A DNA stretch of 13,421 nt, taken from positions 1 through 13,421 of the forward strand of contig CAYTBY010000027.1 of NCBI GenBank assembly GCA_964436165.1, read 5' to 3'. The notes beneath the pieces were generated by a model, which saw nothing but the letters and a program-made list of their open reading frames with translations, ran no database searches and was not told the DNA's origin. Both the position numbers and the translations under genes were made by a program. Positions 5,971 to 11,877 of this stretch are shown here, in pieces; the first letter of the stretch is position 1; each line of letters begins with the position of its first letter. The DNA is from 2-01-FULL-39-28 sp964436165. GTDB lineage: Bacteria > Patescibacteriota > Minisyncoccia > 2-02-FULL-40-12 > GWA2-44-9.

Positions 5971-6162
5971 AACCCCTCCCCATTTCGCAGACCTTTCTTT
6001 TTTCGAGCAGCAAATTGCTTAAATTCATTGATAATTTGGCTATATAATATTTCGGGTGTTGAGACTTCGGGAAACAGGGCCTGAAATTTATAAGCCAAAT
6101 TGAGATGAATTTATGCAATTTGCTACGAAGACAAAAAGGCGGTCGAGAAATGGGGAGGGATA
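5971..6162 (+). repeat. MITE-like near-palindromic element, copy 1 (upstream of rpsO)
   Basis: About 192 bp whose two halves are an imperfect inverted repeat over nearly their whole length. The ends AACCCCTCCCCATTTC / GAAATGGGGAGGGAT form terminal repeats; internal paired blocks include CAAATTGC/GCAATTTG, AATTTGGCTATATAAT/TTATAAGCCAAATT and TTTCGGG/CCTGAAA. The same element occurs in opposite orientation at 9361-9558. Flanking ATGAGCG / ATAAGCG could be a degenerate target duplication. It contains TATAAT/TTATAA in both arms but no good -35. It encodes no transposase. Transcribed, it would fold into a long hairpin. Confidence 0.8.
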
Positions 6163-6170
6163 AGCGATAT

Positions 6171-6199
6171 TTGTAAAAATCCTAAACCCATGTTAGAAT
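6171..6199 (+). promoter_or_regulatory. Promoter of rpsO
   Basis: TTGTAA (6171-6176), 17-bp spacer, TAGAAT (6194-6199) preceded by TGT (extended -10). Predicted start ~6206, leader ~54 nt. It begins just 9 bp after the palindromic element, so the element is not in the rpsO mRNA made from this promoter. Confidence 0.65.
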
Positions 6200-6259
6200 A
6201 CAAAAGTTGCTGGTCTATTTGTGGCATTCGCATGTCATTTGTAGATTTGCATTATAACC

Positions 6260-6523
6260 ATGTTAACTCCTCAACAGAAGACTAAAATATTAACCCAATA
6301 TCGGGTTCACGATAAAGATACTGGTTCTCCGGAAGCCCAGATCGCTTTGTTTACCGAGGAAATTGAGAAGCTGGCCAAACATTTGAAGAAACACCAGAAA
6401 GACAACAGTTCCCGGCTGGGCCTGCTCAAGATGGTCTCAAAAAGAAAGAGGCTTCTCGACTATTTAAAGCGTGAGAATCCGAAGCGACATGCCGCTATAA
6501 TTAAAAAACTTGGTCTGAAATAA
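6260..6523 (+). CDS. rpsO: 30S ribosomal protein S15
   Basis: 87 residues, normal S15 length. The family signatures are plain: DTGSPEAQIALFTEEI (helix 2), HLKKHQKDNSSRLGLL (conserved H-K-D-SR-GLL that binds 16S rRNA helix 22 and the three-way junction), MVSKRKRLLDYLKRENPKRH, and the C-terminal IIKKLGLK. S15 is a primary binder of the 30S platform. No clear Shine-Dalgarno precedes the ATG. In E. coli S15 represses its own translation by binding its leader; the ~54-nt leader here could host such a site but I cannot show one. It heads the rpsO-nyn-pnp cluster. Confidence 0.97.
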   Translation: MLTPQQKTKILTQYRVHDKDTGSPEAQIALFTEEIEKLAKHLKKHQKDNSSRLGLLKMVSKRKRLLDYLKRENPKRHAAIIKKLGLK

Positions 6524-6526
6524 ACA

Positions 6527-7072
6527 TTGAAACCAACGCGATCAAACGAAGAATTTACGTCAGAGCTTATGCGGCACCAGAAAGTTGGTGTTTTTGTTGA
6601 TGCTCAAAACATGTATCACTCGGCAAAAAACCTGTATAAGGCCCGGGTTGATTTCGGCCAGATTTTACAAATAGCAGTCGGCAACAGGCAATTAATAAGG
6701 GCTTTTGCCTATGCTATTAAAACCGAAAGCGGAGAAGAAAAGGCATTCTTAGAAGCTCTAAAAAAGGCAGGCTTTGAGCTTAAAGTAAAAGATCTTCAGA
6801 TTTTTCCAGGTGGAATAAAAAAGGGCGATTGGGATGTGGGTATTGCTATTGATGCTGTTATTCTAGCTGATAAAATAGATGTCGCCGTTTTGGTTGAGGG
6901 AGATGGTGATTTTATACCCCTTGTAGATTATTTAAAAATGAATAAAGGAGTAAAAGTTGAGGTTGTCTCTTTCGGGAGAAGTACCTCGGCTAAATTAGCC
7001 GAGACAGCGGATAAGTTTGTTGACCTTGATGAAATTGCTGATAGTGTGATCTTAAAAACAAGAAAAAATTAA
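6527..7072 (+). CDS. NYN-domain (DUF88, LabA-like) putative ribonuclease
   Basis: 181 residues from TTG 6527, three bases after the rpsO stop; ATG at 6569 (167 residues) is an equally possible start since neither has a good Shine-Dalgarno and the domain begins just after it. The NYN/PIN-like acidic site is complete: Asp25 and Asn28 (VFVDAQN), Asp101/Asp103 (KGDWDVG), Asp109 (IAIDA), Asp126 and Asp128 (EGDGDF). NYN proteins are metal-dependent RNases related to PIN domains. The rpsO-pnp pair is widely conserved; here this gene lies between them, which suggests a role in RNA processing or decay together with PNPase. It has no extra domain such as OST-HTH. The 158 bp after it hold the pnp leader. 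Confidence 0.82.
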   Translation: MKPTRSNEEFTSELMRHQKVGVFVDAQNMYHSAKNLYKARVDFGQILQIAVGNRQLIRAFAYAIKTESGEEKAFLEALKKAGFELKVKDLQIFPGGIKKGDWDVGIAIDAVILADKIDVAVLVEGDGDFIPLVDYLKMNKGVKVEVVSFGRSTSAKLAETADKFVDLDEIADSVILKTRKN

Positions 7073-7149
7073 AAAATAGTTTATAAAGTTGACCGGGGAG
7101 CGTTGAGGAATAAGAAAACAGGGATTTTCCCCCATGTTCAGAAGCTAGA

Positions 7150-7172
7150 TGTTAAACATCCGATGTTTAACA
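7150..7172 (+). promoter_or_regulatory. Perfect hairpin in the pnp leader
   Basis: TGTTAAACAT (7150-7159) pairs perfectly with ATGTTTAACA (7163-7172) around a 3-nt CCG. No U-run follows, so it is not a terminator. In E. coli a stem-loop in the pnp leader is cut by RNase III and then destabilised by PNPase, giving autoregulation; this hairpin, ~58 nt before the pnp start, could act likewise. As DNA it could instead be an operator. Promoter evidence in 7073-7149 is weak (TTGACC at 7089 without a good -10). Confidence 0.5.
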
Positions 7173-7230
7173 CTTCCGGGCATAGTAGAAAATCTCATTA
7201 CTCATCTCTCGGCTGTTCACTTTTTAGGAT

Positions 7231-9342
7231 ATGAAAATTAAGAGATACGAGGAAGAGTTTGCGGGAAAACCGCTGGTGGTTGAGTTTGGCCGATTGGCGA
7301 ACCTGGCCAACGGTTCGGTCTACGTTCAATACGGCAATACGGCTGTTTTGGTAACGGCCGTTATGTCCGCCGGGGCCAGGTCAGGCATTGATTATATGCC
7401 TCTTTCTGTCGACTATGAAGAGAGATATTATGCTGCCGGAAAGATCAAGGGTTCTAAATGGATAAAGCGTGAAACCAGACCGTCAGATGAAGCCATTCTG
7501 TCGGGGCGTTTAATTGACCGGTCGCTGCGTCCGCGCTTTGACCACCGGATTCGAAACGACATTCAGGTTGTGGCCACGGTGTTATCTTTTGACGGCCAAA
7601 ATGATCCGGATATGCCGGCGCTTTTTGGGGCTTCTTTGGCCTTAATGACTTCGGATATTCCGTTTAACGGCCCGGTAGCAAGCGTGAGGGTGGGCAAGGT
7701 TGATGGCCAGCTAGTCTTTAACCCCACTTACGCCGAAAGAGAGAAAAGCAATTTTGATATTGTTGTAGCCGGAACTTTAAACCGGATAAATATGGTTGAG
7801 GCTGGCGCCGCCATTGTTCCAGAAAAAGATATAGCTGAAGCTGTGGTCGCTGGGTTTAAGGAGTTTCAAAAGTTAGTTGCTCTGGCACAACGCATAACTG
7901 ACGAGATGAAGCCGGTAAAGAGACAGCTAGCTTTTACCGAGACAAACCAAGAACTTAAAAAGTCAGTCGGCAACTTTTTAAGCCCTCGTCTTGAGAAAGT
8001 TATCTATACCAAAGTTAAGCAGGAATACATTGATGGAATAGCTAAGACCAGAAAAGAGCTGGCCGAATATATAAAAGAAGCATACAAAGGTGCCGATGAT
8101 TTGGAACTTAAAATTCGCGAAGCCGAACAGTTATTTGAGGAAGAAATAAATAATATCGTCCATCAGAATATTTTAACTTCAGAAAAAAGGCCTGATTTTA
8201 GAAAGCTGGATGAGGTGCGTGAACTGTCGGTTGATGTCGCTGTCCTCCCCTATTCGCACGGTTCGGGTTTATTTCAAAGAGGTACAACCCAGGTTTTATC
8301 GATACTGACCCTTGCTTCGCCTGGAATGGAACAATGGGTAGAAACAATGGAAATAAATCTTACGAAAAAAAGATTTATGCACCACTATTCATTCCCGCCC
8401 TACAGTGTTGGCGAGGTGGGTCGGATGGGCAGTAGTGGCCGTCGGGACATTGGCCACGGAGCTTTGGCCGAAAGGGCGTTGTTTCCGGTCATACCCCTGA
8501 AGGACGATTTTCCCTATACAATACGCATGGTATCTGAAACGTTGGCTTCCAACGGCTCATCTTCTATGGCTTCGGTCTGCGGTTCCTCCCTGGCTCTAAT
8601 GGATGGCGGCGTACCGATTGCTTCTCCAGTTGCCGGTATTGCTATGGGTGTCATGTTTGATAAGAGCGGGAAAAGTTTTAAGGTTTTGACAGATATTCAG
8701 GGCCCCGAGGATCATCACGGCGATATGGATTTTAAAGTAGCCGGTACCAAAGACGGAGTTACGGCAATGCAGATGGATGTGAAAGTCGAGGGCATCACAG
8801 AGGAAGTGCTTGAAAAAGCCCTGGCCCAAGCCAGAAAAGCTCGCCTTGAAATTCTTGAGAAAATGGATGCTAAAATAGCCAAGCCCAGACCCGACCTCTC
8901 TCCCCTGGCGCCTAGGGTTAAAATTATTAAAATAGACCCGGATAAAATAGGCGCAGTCATCGGTAAAGGTGGGGAGACAATTAACAGAATAATTGAGGAG
9001 ACTGGGGCCGAGATTGATATTGAAGACGACGGCTCAGTATTTATTACTTGTGTGTCAGCCGATGGGATGGATAAAGCTCTTCAAATGATTAAGGATATAA
9101 CTTATGAACCGAGGCCTGGTGATAAATTTGAAGGTAGAGTTACTAAAATATTAGATTTCGGGGCTTTTGTGGAATACTTGCCCGGCAAAGAAGGAATGGT
9201 TCATGTTTCCGAAATGTCTAACGAAAGGGTGAGGTATCCAAGCGATGTCTTAAAAATAGGCCAAGTAGTTCAGGTAACTGTTAAAAACGTAGATGATATG
9301 GGTCGAACTAATCTCACCATGAAATCTCGAAATACTGACTAG
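7231..9342 (+). CDS. pnp: Polyribonucleotide nucleotidyltransferase (PNPase)
   Basis: 703 residues, full length. Order: RNase PH-like domain 1 (~1-215), helical linker (~215-310), RNase PH-like domain 2 (~315-545), KH (~560-620; VIGKGGETINRII) and S1 (~625-697; GDKFEGRVTKILDFGAFVEY). The second core carries the active site: SHGSGLFQRGTTQ, FPPYSVGEVGRMGSSGRRDIGHG and PEDHHGDMDFKVAGT with the catalytic aspartates. It degrades RNA 3' to 5' with phosphate and forms a trimer in the cytoplasm. TAGGAT just before ATG is a modest Shine-Dalgarno. It follows rpsO and the NYN gene and has a hairpin in its leader. No ordinary terminator follows; the palindromic element 18 bp after the stop would form the 3' hairpin. 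Confidence 0.97.
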   Translation: MKIKRYEEEFAGKPLVVEFGRLANLANGSVYVQYGNTAVLVTAVMSAGARSGIDYMPLSVDYEERYYAAGKIKGSKWIKRETRPSDEAILSGRLIDRSLRPRFDHRIRNDIQVVATVLSFDGQNDPDMPALFGASLALMTSDIPFNGPVASVRVGKVDGQLVFNPTYAEREKSNFDIVVAGTLNRINMVEAGAAIVPEKDIAEAVVAGFKEFQKLVALAQRITDEMKPVKRQLAFTETNQELKKSVGNFLSPRLEKVIYTKVKQEYIDGIAKTRKELAEYIKEAYKGADDLELKIREAEQLFEEEINNIVHQNILTSEKRPDFRKLDEVRELSVDVAVLPYSHGSGLFQRGTTQVLSILTLASPGMEQWVETMEINLTKKRFMHHYSFPPYSVGEVGRMGSSGRRDIGHGALAERALFPVIPLKDDFPYTIRMVSETLASNGSSSMASVCGSSLALMDGGVPIASPVAGIAMGVMFDKSGKSFKVLTDIQGPEDHHGDMDFKVAGTKDGVTAMQMDVKVEGITEEVLEKALAQARKARLEILEKMDAKIAKPRPDLSPLAPRVKIIKIDPDKIGAVIGKGGETINRIIEETGAEIDIEDDGSVFITCVSADGMDKALQMIKDITYEPRPGDKFEGRVTKILDFGAFVEYLPGKEGMVHVSEMSNERVRYPSDVLKIGQVVQVTVKNVDDMGRTNLTMKSRNTD

Positions 9343-9360
9343 GGGCCACTACACTATGAG

Positions 9361-9558
9361 TAACCCCTCACACTCATTTCTCGACCGCCTTTTTATCTTC
9401 GTAGTAAATTGCATAAATTAATCTCAATTTGGCTTATAATTTTCAGGTCCCGTTCGTCGTTCCTGAACACCCGAAAATTATATAGCCAAATTATCAATTA
9501 ATTTACGCAATTTACTGCTCGAAAAAAGAAAGGTCTGCGAAATAAGTGTGAGGGGTTA
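9361..9558 (-). repeat. MITE-like near-palindromic element, copy 2 (downstream of pnp)
   Basis: About 198 bp, inverted relative to copy 1 at 5971-6162 and matching it over its whole length except the apex. Terminal repeats TAACCCCTCACACTCATTTC / GAAATAAGTGTGAGGGGTTA differ by one base. Flanks CACTATGAG (9352-9360) and CACTATAAG (9560-9568) are a candidate 9-bp target duplication (8 of 9). The apex stem TTCAGG/CCTGAA is specific to this copy. Both copies keep the same asymmetric block (TCGACCGCCTTTTT in one arm, CAGACCTTTC in the other), so the element has a true orientation. Confidence 0.82.
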
Positions 9559-9571
9559 TCACTATAAGATG

Positions 9572-9601
9572 TTAAATTTAGGACATAAGTCTTAAATTTA
9601 A
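9572..9601 (+). repeat. AT-rich hairpin / inverted repeat between pnp and the membrane-protein gene
   Basis: TTAAATTTAGGAC (9572-9584) pairs with GTCTTAAATTTAA (9589-9601), 13 bp with one G-U and a 4-nt loop. No U-run follows on either strand. It is preceded by AGATGTTAAA (9567-9576), also found right at the pnp-leader hairpin (7147-7156). Confidence 0.5.
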
Positions 9602-9620
9602 TGAAAAACATCAGTAGATA

Positions 9621-9629
9621 TGGTAGAAT
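9621..9629 (+). promoter_or_regulatory. Extended -10 promoter, near-leaderless
   Basis: TGGTAGAAT: TAGAAT with the TGn extension; no convincing -35. RNA would start near 9636, only ~3 nt before the ATG at 9639. Confidence 0.55.
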
Positions 9630-9638
9630 TAATCCAAT

Positions 9639-11087
9639 ATGGATTTAAAAGATCAAAGCTCACTTACGGTTGGTGATATTCTTGACCAGTTAATAAAATC
9701 TCCGGTCACCAAGAGTTCCACTACCCCAGCTCTCCAAGCAAGGCCTTCTTTACCTTCACCATCTTTATTTACCAAAGGCCCGGGCGATGATATTAAGTTA
9801 CCCCAGCTAGGGAAAGAGACAACTCAAGTTTCACAACCGCTAGTTGGTTATCCAGGCCAGGAGTCTGATCAAGGATCTTTACCGAAAAGACCGTCTGAAA
9901 TCAAGCTATCAATAAGGACGATGGCAACTGATTTAGCCAGATTAAAAGGGGGCGGAGATCTGTCTGGCGGGATTGAAATTCAAAAAAAGATAATTCTAAA
10001 ATCTCCGCCGACTCCCGAAGAAAATCTTTTGCCTAAAATTTCAGAGTTACAACCATTACCCCAGGGAGAACCACTGGTCCGCCCCACCCTACCAAGGGGA
10101 CTCCCAGCGTTACCAGAGATGCCCAAGTTACCTAAGACGGATTTGCCATTTTTAGGAGGTAAGCCCCCGATTATACCAGATAGACCAGCTCATATCCATG
10201 AAGAATTTAAGATCGCAGATAAGGATGGCTTACCACTATTCCCCGGAGCCCCAATTCCAAAGAAAAAGATTCCCAGACCACAGGATGAGAGGGTTGAATA
10301 TGGGGCAATTGCTAGAGTAGTAAGCGGTGGTATGACGACGGGGATTGTTACTACGATTGTTGTGGCGGTAGCTATCTACTTCCTTCTTTCGCTTTTTGTA
10401 TTTAAAGACGATGAGGTTATTCTTGGGACTCCAACCCCGGTTCCGACTAAAGAATCGCCGCTTCCCGAGGTCAATGAGTTAGACACTATTTTTGGTGGAA
10501 TTTCAGTCACAACATTCACCGTTTCAGCTAACTCAGAGGGAGCCACATCTGCCCTGAGATCTTTCATGGAAAGCCAGGCTCTAGCCACTAAGGAATTTAA
10601 AAGAGTCAATTTCGTATTATCTACGCCGCAGGTAAAAGCTAAACCAACCCTTCCGGAAGTTTTAGGAGGATTAAATATTAGGTATTCTGCCGAGTTGAAG
10701 AGTTATATGAAAGAAAATAATCTGGTTCTTTTGTATGGCCAGGAAGAACTTTTTGAAGAGAACGGGCAGAGCCCAAAAGATAAAAGACTAGTTTTTATAG
10801 TCGAGGTCAGTGATATAACTAAAGTTATGGAAATAATGAAAGCATGGGAGGAAACCATGGCCGTCGATCTTAAGAATTTACTAGACCTGGATTTATCTAA
10901 ATCAGCTACTACCACCTTTCTTGATAATGAACGGCAGGGAGTGAAGATAAGATATAGGAACTTCTCCTTACCAGATAAAAGCATTGATTATTCTATTGTC
11001 AGTTCACTTGCGGGTAGGCATTACCTCATAATTACCAACTCTAGAGAATCAATGTATTCTCCGACGGATAGAATAAGGGGACTCTAA
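9639..11087 (+). CDS. Single-pass membrane protein of unknown function, proline-rich cytoplasmic half
   Basis: 482 residues, no family recognised. Residues 1-~225 are polar, low-complexity and proline-rich (repeated P-x-L/P-x-P runs such as LPALPEMPKLPKTDLP), probably disordered. Residues ~230-254 are one transmembrane helix (TTIVVAVAIYFLLSLFVF), with positive residues before it suggesting N-in/C-out. After a short TPTPVPTKESPLP linker comes a ~210-residue folded domain with mixed strands and helices, ending TNSRESMYSPTDRI. No catalytic motif is seen. Proteins with this plan are common as hypotheticals in Patescibacteria (knowledge-based, not checked). It follows the palindromic element with its own promoter; the first TGGTGACA site begins directly after its TAA. 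Confidence 0.8.
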   Translation: MDLKDQSSLTVGDILDQLIKSPVTKSSTTPALQARPSLPSPSLFTKGPGDDIKLPQLGKETTQVSQPLVGYPGQESDQGSLPKRPSEIKLSIRTMATDLARLKGGGDLSGGIEIQKKIILKSPPTPEENLLPKISELQPLPQGEPLVRPTLPRGLPALPEMPKLPKTDLPFLGGKPPIIPDRPAHIHEEFKIADKDGLPLFPGAPIPKKKIPRPQDERVEYGAIARVVSGGMTTGIVTTIVVAVAIYFLLSLFVFKDDEVILGTPTPVPTKESPLPEVNELDTIFGGISVTTFTVSANSEGATSALRSFMESQALATKEFKRVNFVLSTPQVKAKPTLPEVLGGLNIRYSAELKSYMKENNLVLLYGQEELFEENGQSPKDKRLVFIVEVSDITKVMEIMKAWEETMAVDLKNLLDLDLSKSATTTFLDNERQGVKIRYRNFSLPDKSIDYSIVSSLAGRHYLIITNSRESMYSPTDRIRGL

Positions 11088-11144
11088 TGGTGACACACTT
11101 GTTCTCATCCTGTTAATAAGTGTCAAAAATCCAGATATCTGTAC

Positions 11145-11173
11145 TTTTGGTGACAAAGACTTTGTCACCAAAA
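11145..11173. promoter_or_regulatory. Perfect 29-bp palindrome holding two TGGTGACA sites
   Basis: Arms of 14 bp, TTTTGGTGACAAAG and CTTTGTCACCAAAA, around a single central A. Too little loop and no U-run for a terminator; the symmetry fits a dimeric DNA-binding protein. Confidence 0.6.
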
Positions 11174-11219
11174 AGTGTAGTATTTACAAGTAAAATTAGC
11201 CATTTTTATGTTTTGGTGA

Positions 11220-11234
11220 CATTAAAATTTAATG
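11220..11234. repeat. Palindrome CATTAAA-A-TTTAATG between two TGGTGACA sites
   Basis: A perfect 15-bp AT-rich palindrome joins the sites at 11214 and 11233. It may be a melting-prone segment or part of a compound operator. Confidence 0.4.
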
Positions 11235-11242
11235 GTGACAAG

Positions 11243-11251
11243 TTATCCACA
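11243..11251 (+). promoter_or_regulatory. Consensus DnaA box
   Basis: TTATCCACA exactly matches the bacterial DnaA-box consensus. It lies inside the TGGTGACA array, 3 bp after one site. Only one box is seen and no dnaA/dnaN is nearby, so this is not evidence enough for oriC; DnaA-linked control or chance is possible. Confidence 0.4.
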
Positions 11252-11260
11252 ATTTACCCC

Positions 11261-11288
11261 TTGCTTATGTCACCATGGGCGATATAAT
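11261..11288 (+). promoter_or_regulatory. Promoter with an operator-like site in its spacer
   Basis: TTGCTT (11261-11266), 16-bp spacer, perfect TATAAT (11283-11288). TGTCACCA (11268-11275) occupies the spacer. Predicted RNA start ~11295. The same TTGCTT-N16-TATA arrangement recurs at 11531-11558. Confidence 0.65.
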
Positions 11289-11294
11289 TAGATT

Positions 11295-11491
11295 AGATCT
11301 TTTTGCTAGCGCTTATTAAGAGTTTTAATAATTGCTGGCTAGATATTTTAGCAGACCTCTGGCGAAACAATTTTTTCTGTAGTGTAGTTAGGTAGTTAGG
11401 AAGGATTGTTTTGCCAGGGGTCCTCTAGGCCCCCTGGCTCAAGCTTGTCCACTTATGGACTATCTACGCGGCCATTCGGGCCTTTTGTTTT
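11295..11491 (+). ncRNA. Candidate structured RNA with mutually exclusive hairpins
   Basis: No ORF of note lies here, but helices are dense. H1: CTAGC/GCTAG around TTATTAA/TTAATAA (11306-11342). H2: 11356-11371 pairs with 11405-11420 over 16 bp (two or so G-U). Alternative H2': GCCAGGGG (11413-11420) pairs perfectly with CCCCTGGC (11431-11438), so H2 and H2' exclude each other. H3: GTCCA/TGGAC with loop CTTA (11447-11460). A weak terminator (11470-11491) ends it. The start comes from the promoter at 11261-11288. I recognise no known RNA family (no RNase P, tmRNA, SRP or T-box signature). It could be a stand-alone RNA of ~195 nt or a regulatory leader of the downstream genes. Confidence 0.5.
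11470..11491 (+). terminator. Weak intrinsic terminator of the candidate RNA
   Basis: GGCC-ATTCG-GGCC followed by TTTTGTTTT. The stem has only 4 GC pairs, so termination may be partial. Confidence 0.5.
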
Positions 11492-11498
11492 GGAATAG

Positions 11499-11514
11499 GA
11501 CTTACGCGTAAGTC
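11499..11514. promoter_or_regulatory. Perfect 16-bp palindrome GACTTACGCGTAAGTC
   Basis: Fully self-complementary with no loop, so more like a protein-binding operator than an RNA hairpin. It sits 17 bp before the -35 of the promoter for the DksA-like gene, a position suited to an activator or repressor. Confidence 0.45.
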
Positions 11515-11530
11515 ATATCGGATAAAAGTT

Positions 11531-11558
11531 TTGCTTTTTAATCTCCACTTGATATACT
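11531..11558 (+). promoter_or_regulatory. Promoter of the DksA-like gene and comM
   Basis: TTGCTT (11531-11536), 16-bp spacer, TATACT (11553-11558) with TGA before it (extended -10). RNA would start ~11565, only ~5 nt before the ATG at 11570. Confidence 0.65.
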
Positions 11559-11569
11559 AATAAAACCTT

Positions 11570-11842
11570 ATGATCAAAGAAGAATTACAAAAACTTGCCA
11601 GTAGTTTAACGGCAAGATTAAAGGAAATTAAGAAAGAACTGTCTGCCATAGCATCTGAAAACCCTTTAGTTAGAGGTGATTTTGATGTTAGGGTTGATGA
11701 TCTGGGTAAATCGGAAGAGGATGCTGGCCAAGAGGCGGGTGAACTAGACAGAAATCAAGCCATGGTAAATGTTCTTGAAAAAGAGAGAAAAGACATAGAA
11801 AGTACTCTGGATAAAATAAAGTCTGGAAATTATGGGGTGTGA
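11570..11842 (+). CDS. DksA/TraR-like coiled-coil protein lacking the zinc finger
   Basis: 90 residues: two helices forming a coiled-coil hairpin (about 1-35 and 55-85) with an acidic tip region (DFDVRVDDLGKSEEDAGQEAGELD), ending KIKSGNYGV. In DksA/TraR proteins the equivalent ...I..G.YG(I/V)C is the first Cys of a four-Cys zinc finger; here the frame stops (TGA) exactly where that Cys would come. No frame of the following 36 bp restores CxxC. DksA-type proteins enter the RNA polymerase secondary channel with the coiled-coil tip. Whether this shorter form still binds polymerase is unknown; it may be a natural coiled-coil-only version or a truncation. It precedes comM by 35 bp and shares its transcript. 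Confidence 0.65.
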   Translation: MIKEELQKLASSLTARLKEIKKELSAIASENPLVRGDFDVRVDDLGKSEEDAGQEAGELDRNQAMVNVLEKERKDIESTLDKIKSGNYGV

Positions 11843-11877
11843 TTTAGTTAATACTCCCGGAGGGGGAATTATCTAAT

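Larger units (their letters stand above)
11088..11275. repeat. Array of TGGTGACA sites (operator- or iteron-like)
   Basis: Five exact copies of the 8-mer: plus strand at 11088-11095, 11148-11155, 11214-11221 and 11233-11240... with inverse copies (TGTCACCA) at 11163-11170 and 11268-11275, six in all. A partial GTGTCA lies at 11120-11125. The region is AT-rich and non-coding. One copy lies between the -35 and -10 of the promoter at 11261-11288, which favours a repressor-binding role. Confidence 0.7.

Noticed and set aside
5705..6118. 137-residue open frame on the minus strand
   Set aside because: It runs antisense through the small zinc-ribbon gene, its Shine-Dalgarno and half of the palindromic element, with no start signals and an amino-acid make-up unlike a real protein.
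11088..11275. CRISPR array
   Set aside because: The repeated unit is 8 bp, in both orientations, with irregular spacing and no cas genes.
11295..11491. RNase P RNA, tmRNA, SRP RNA or 6S RNA
   Set aside because: None of the conserved motifs of RNase P, tmRNA or SRP RNA is present; length fits 6S RNA but the alternative helices do not form one long rod.
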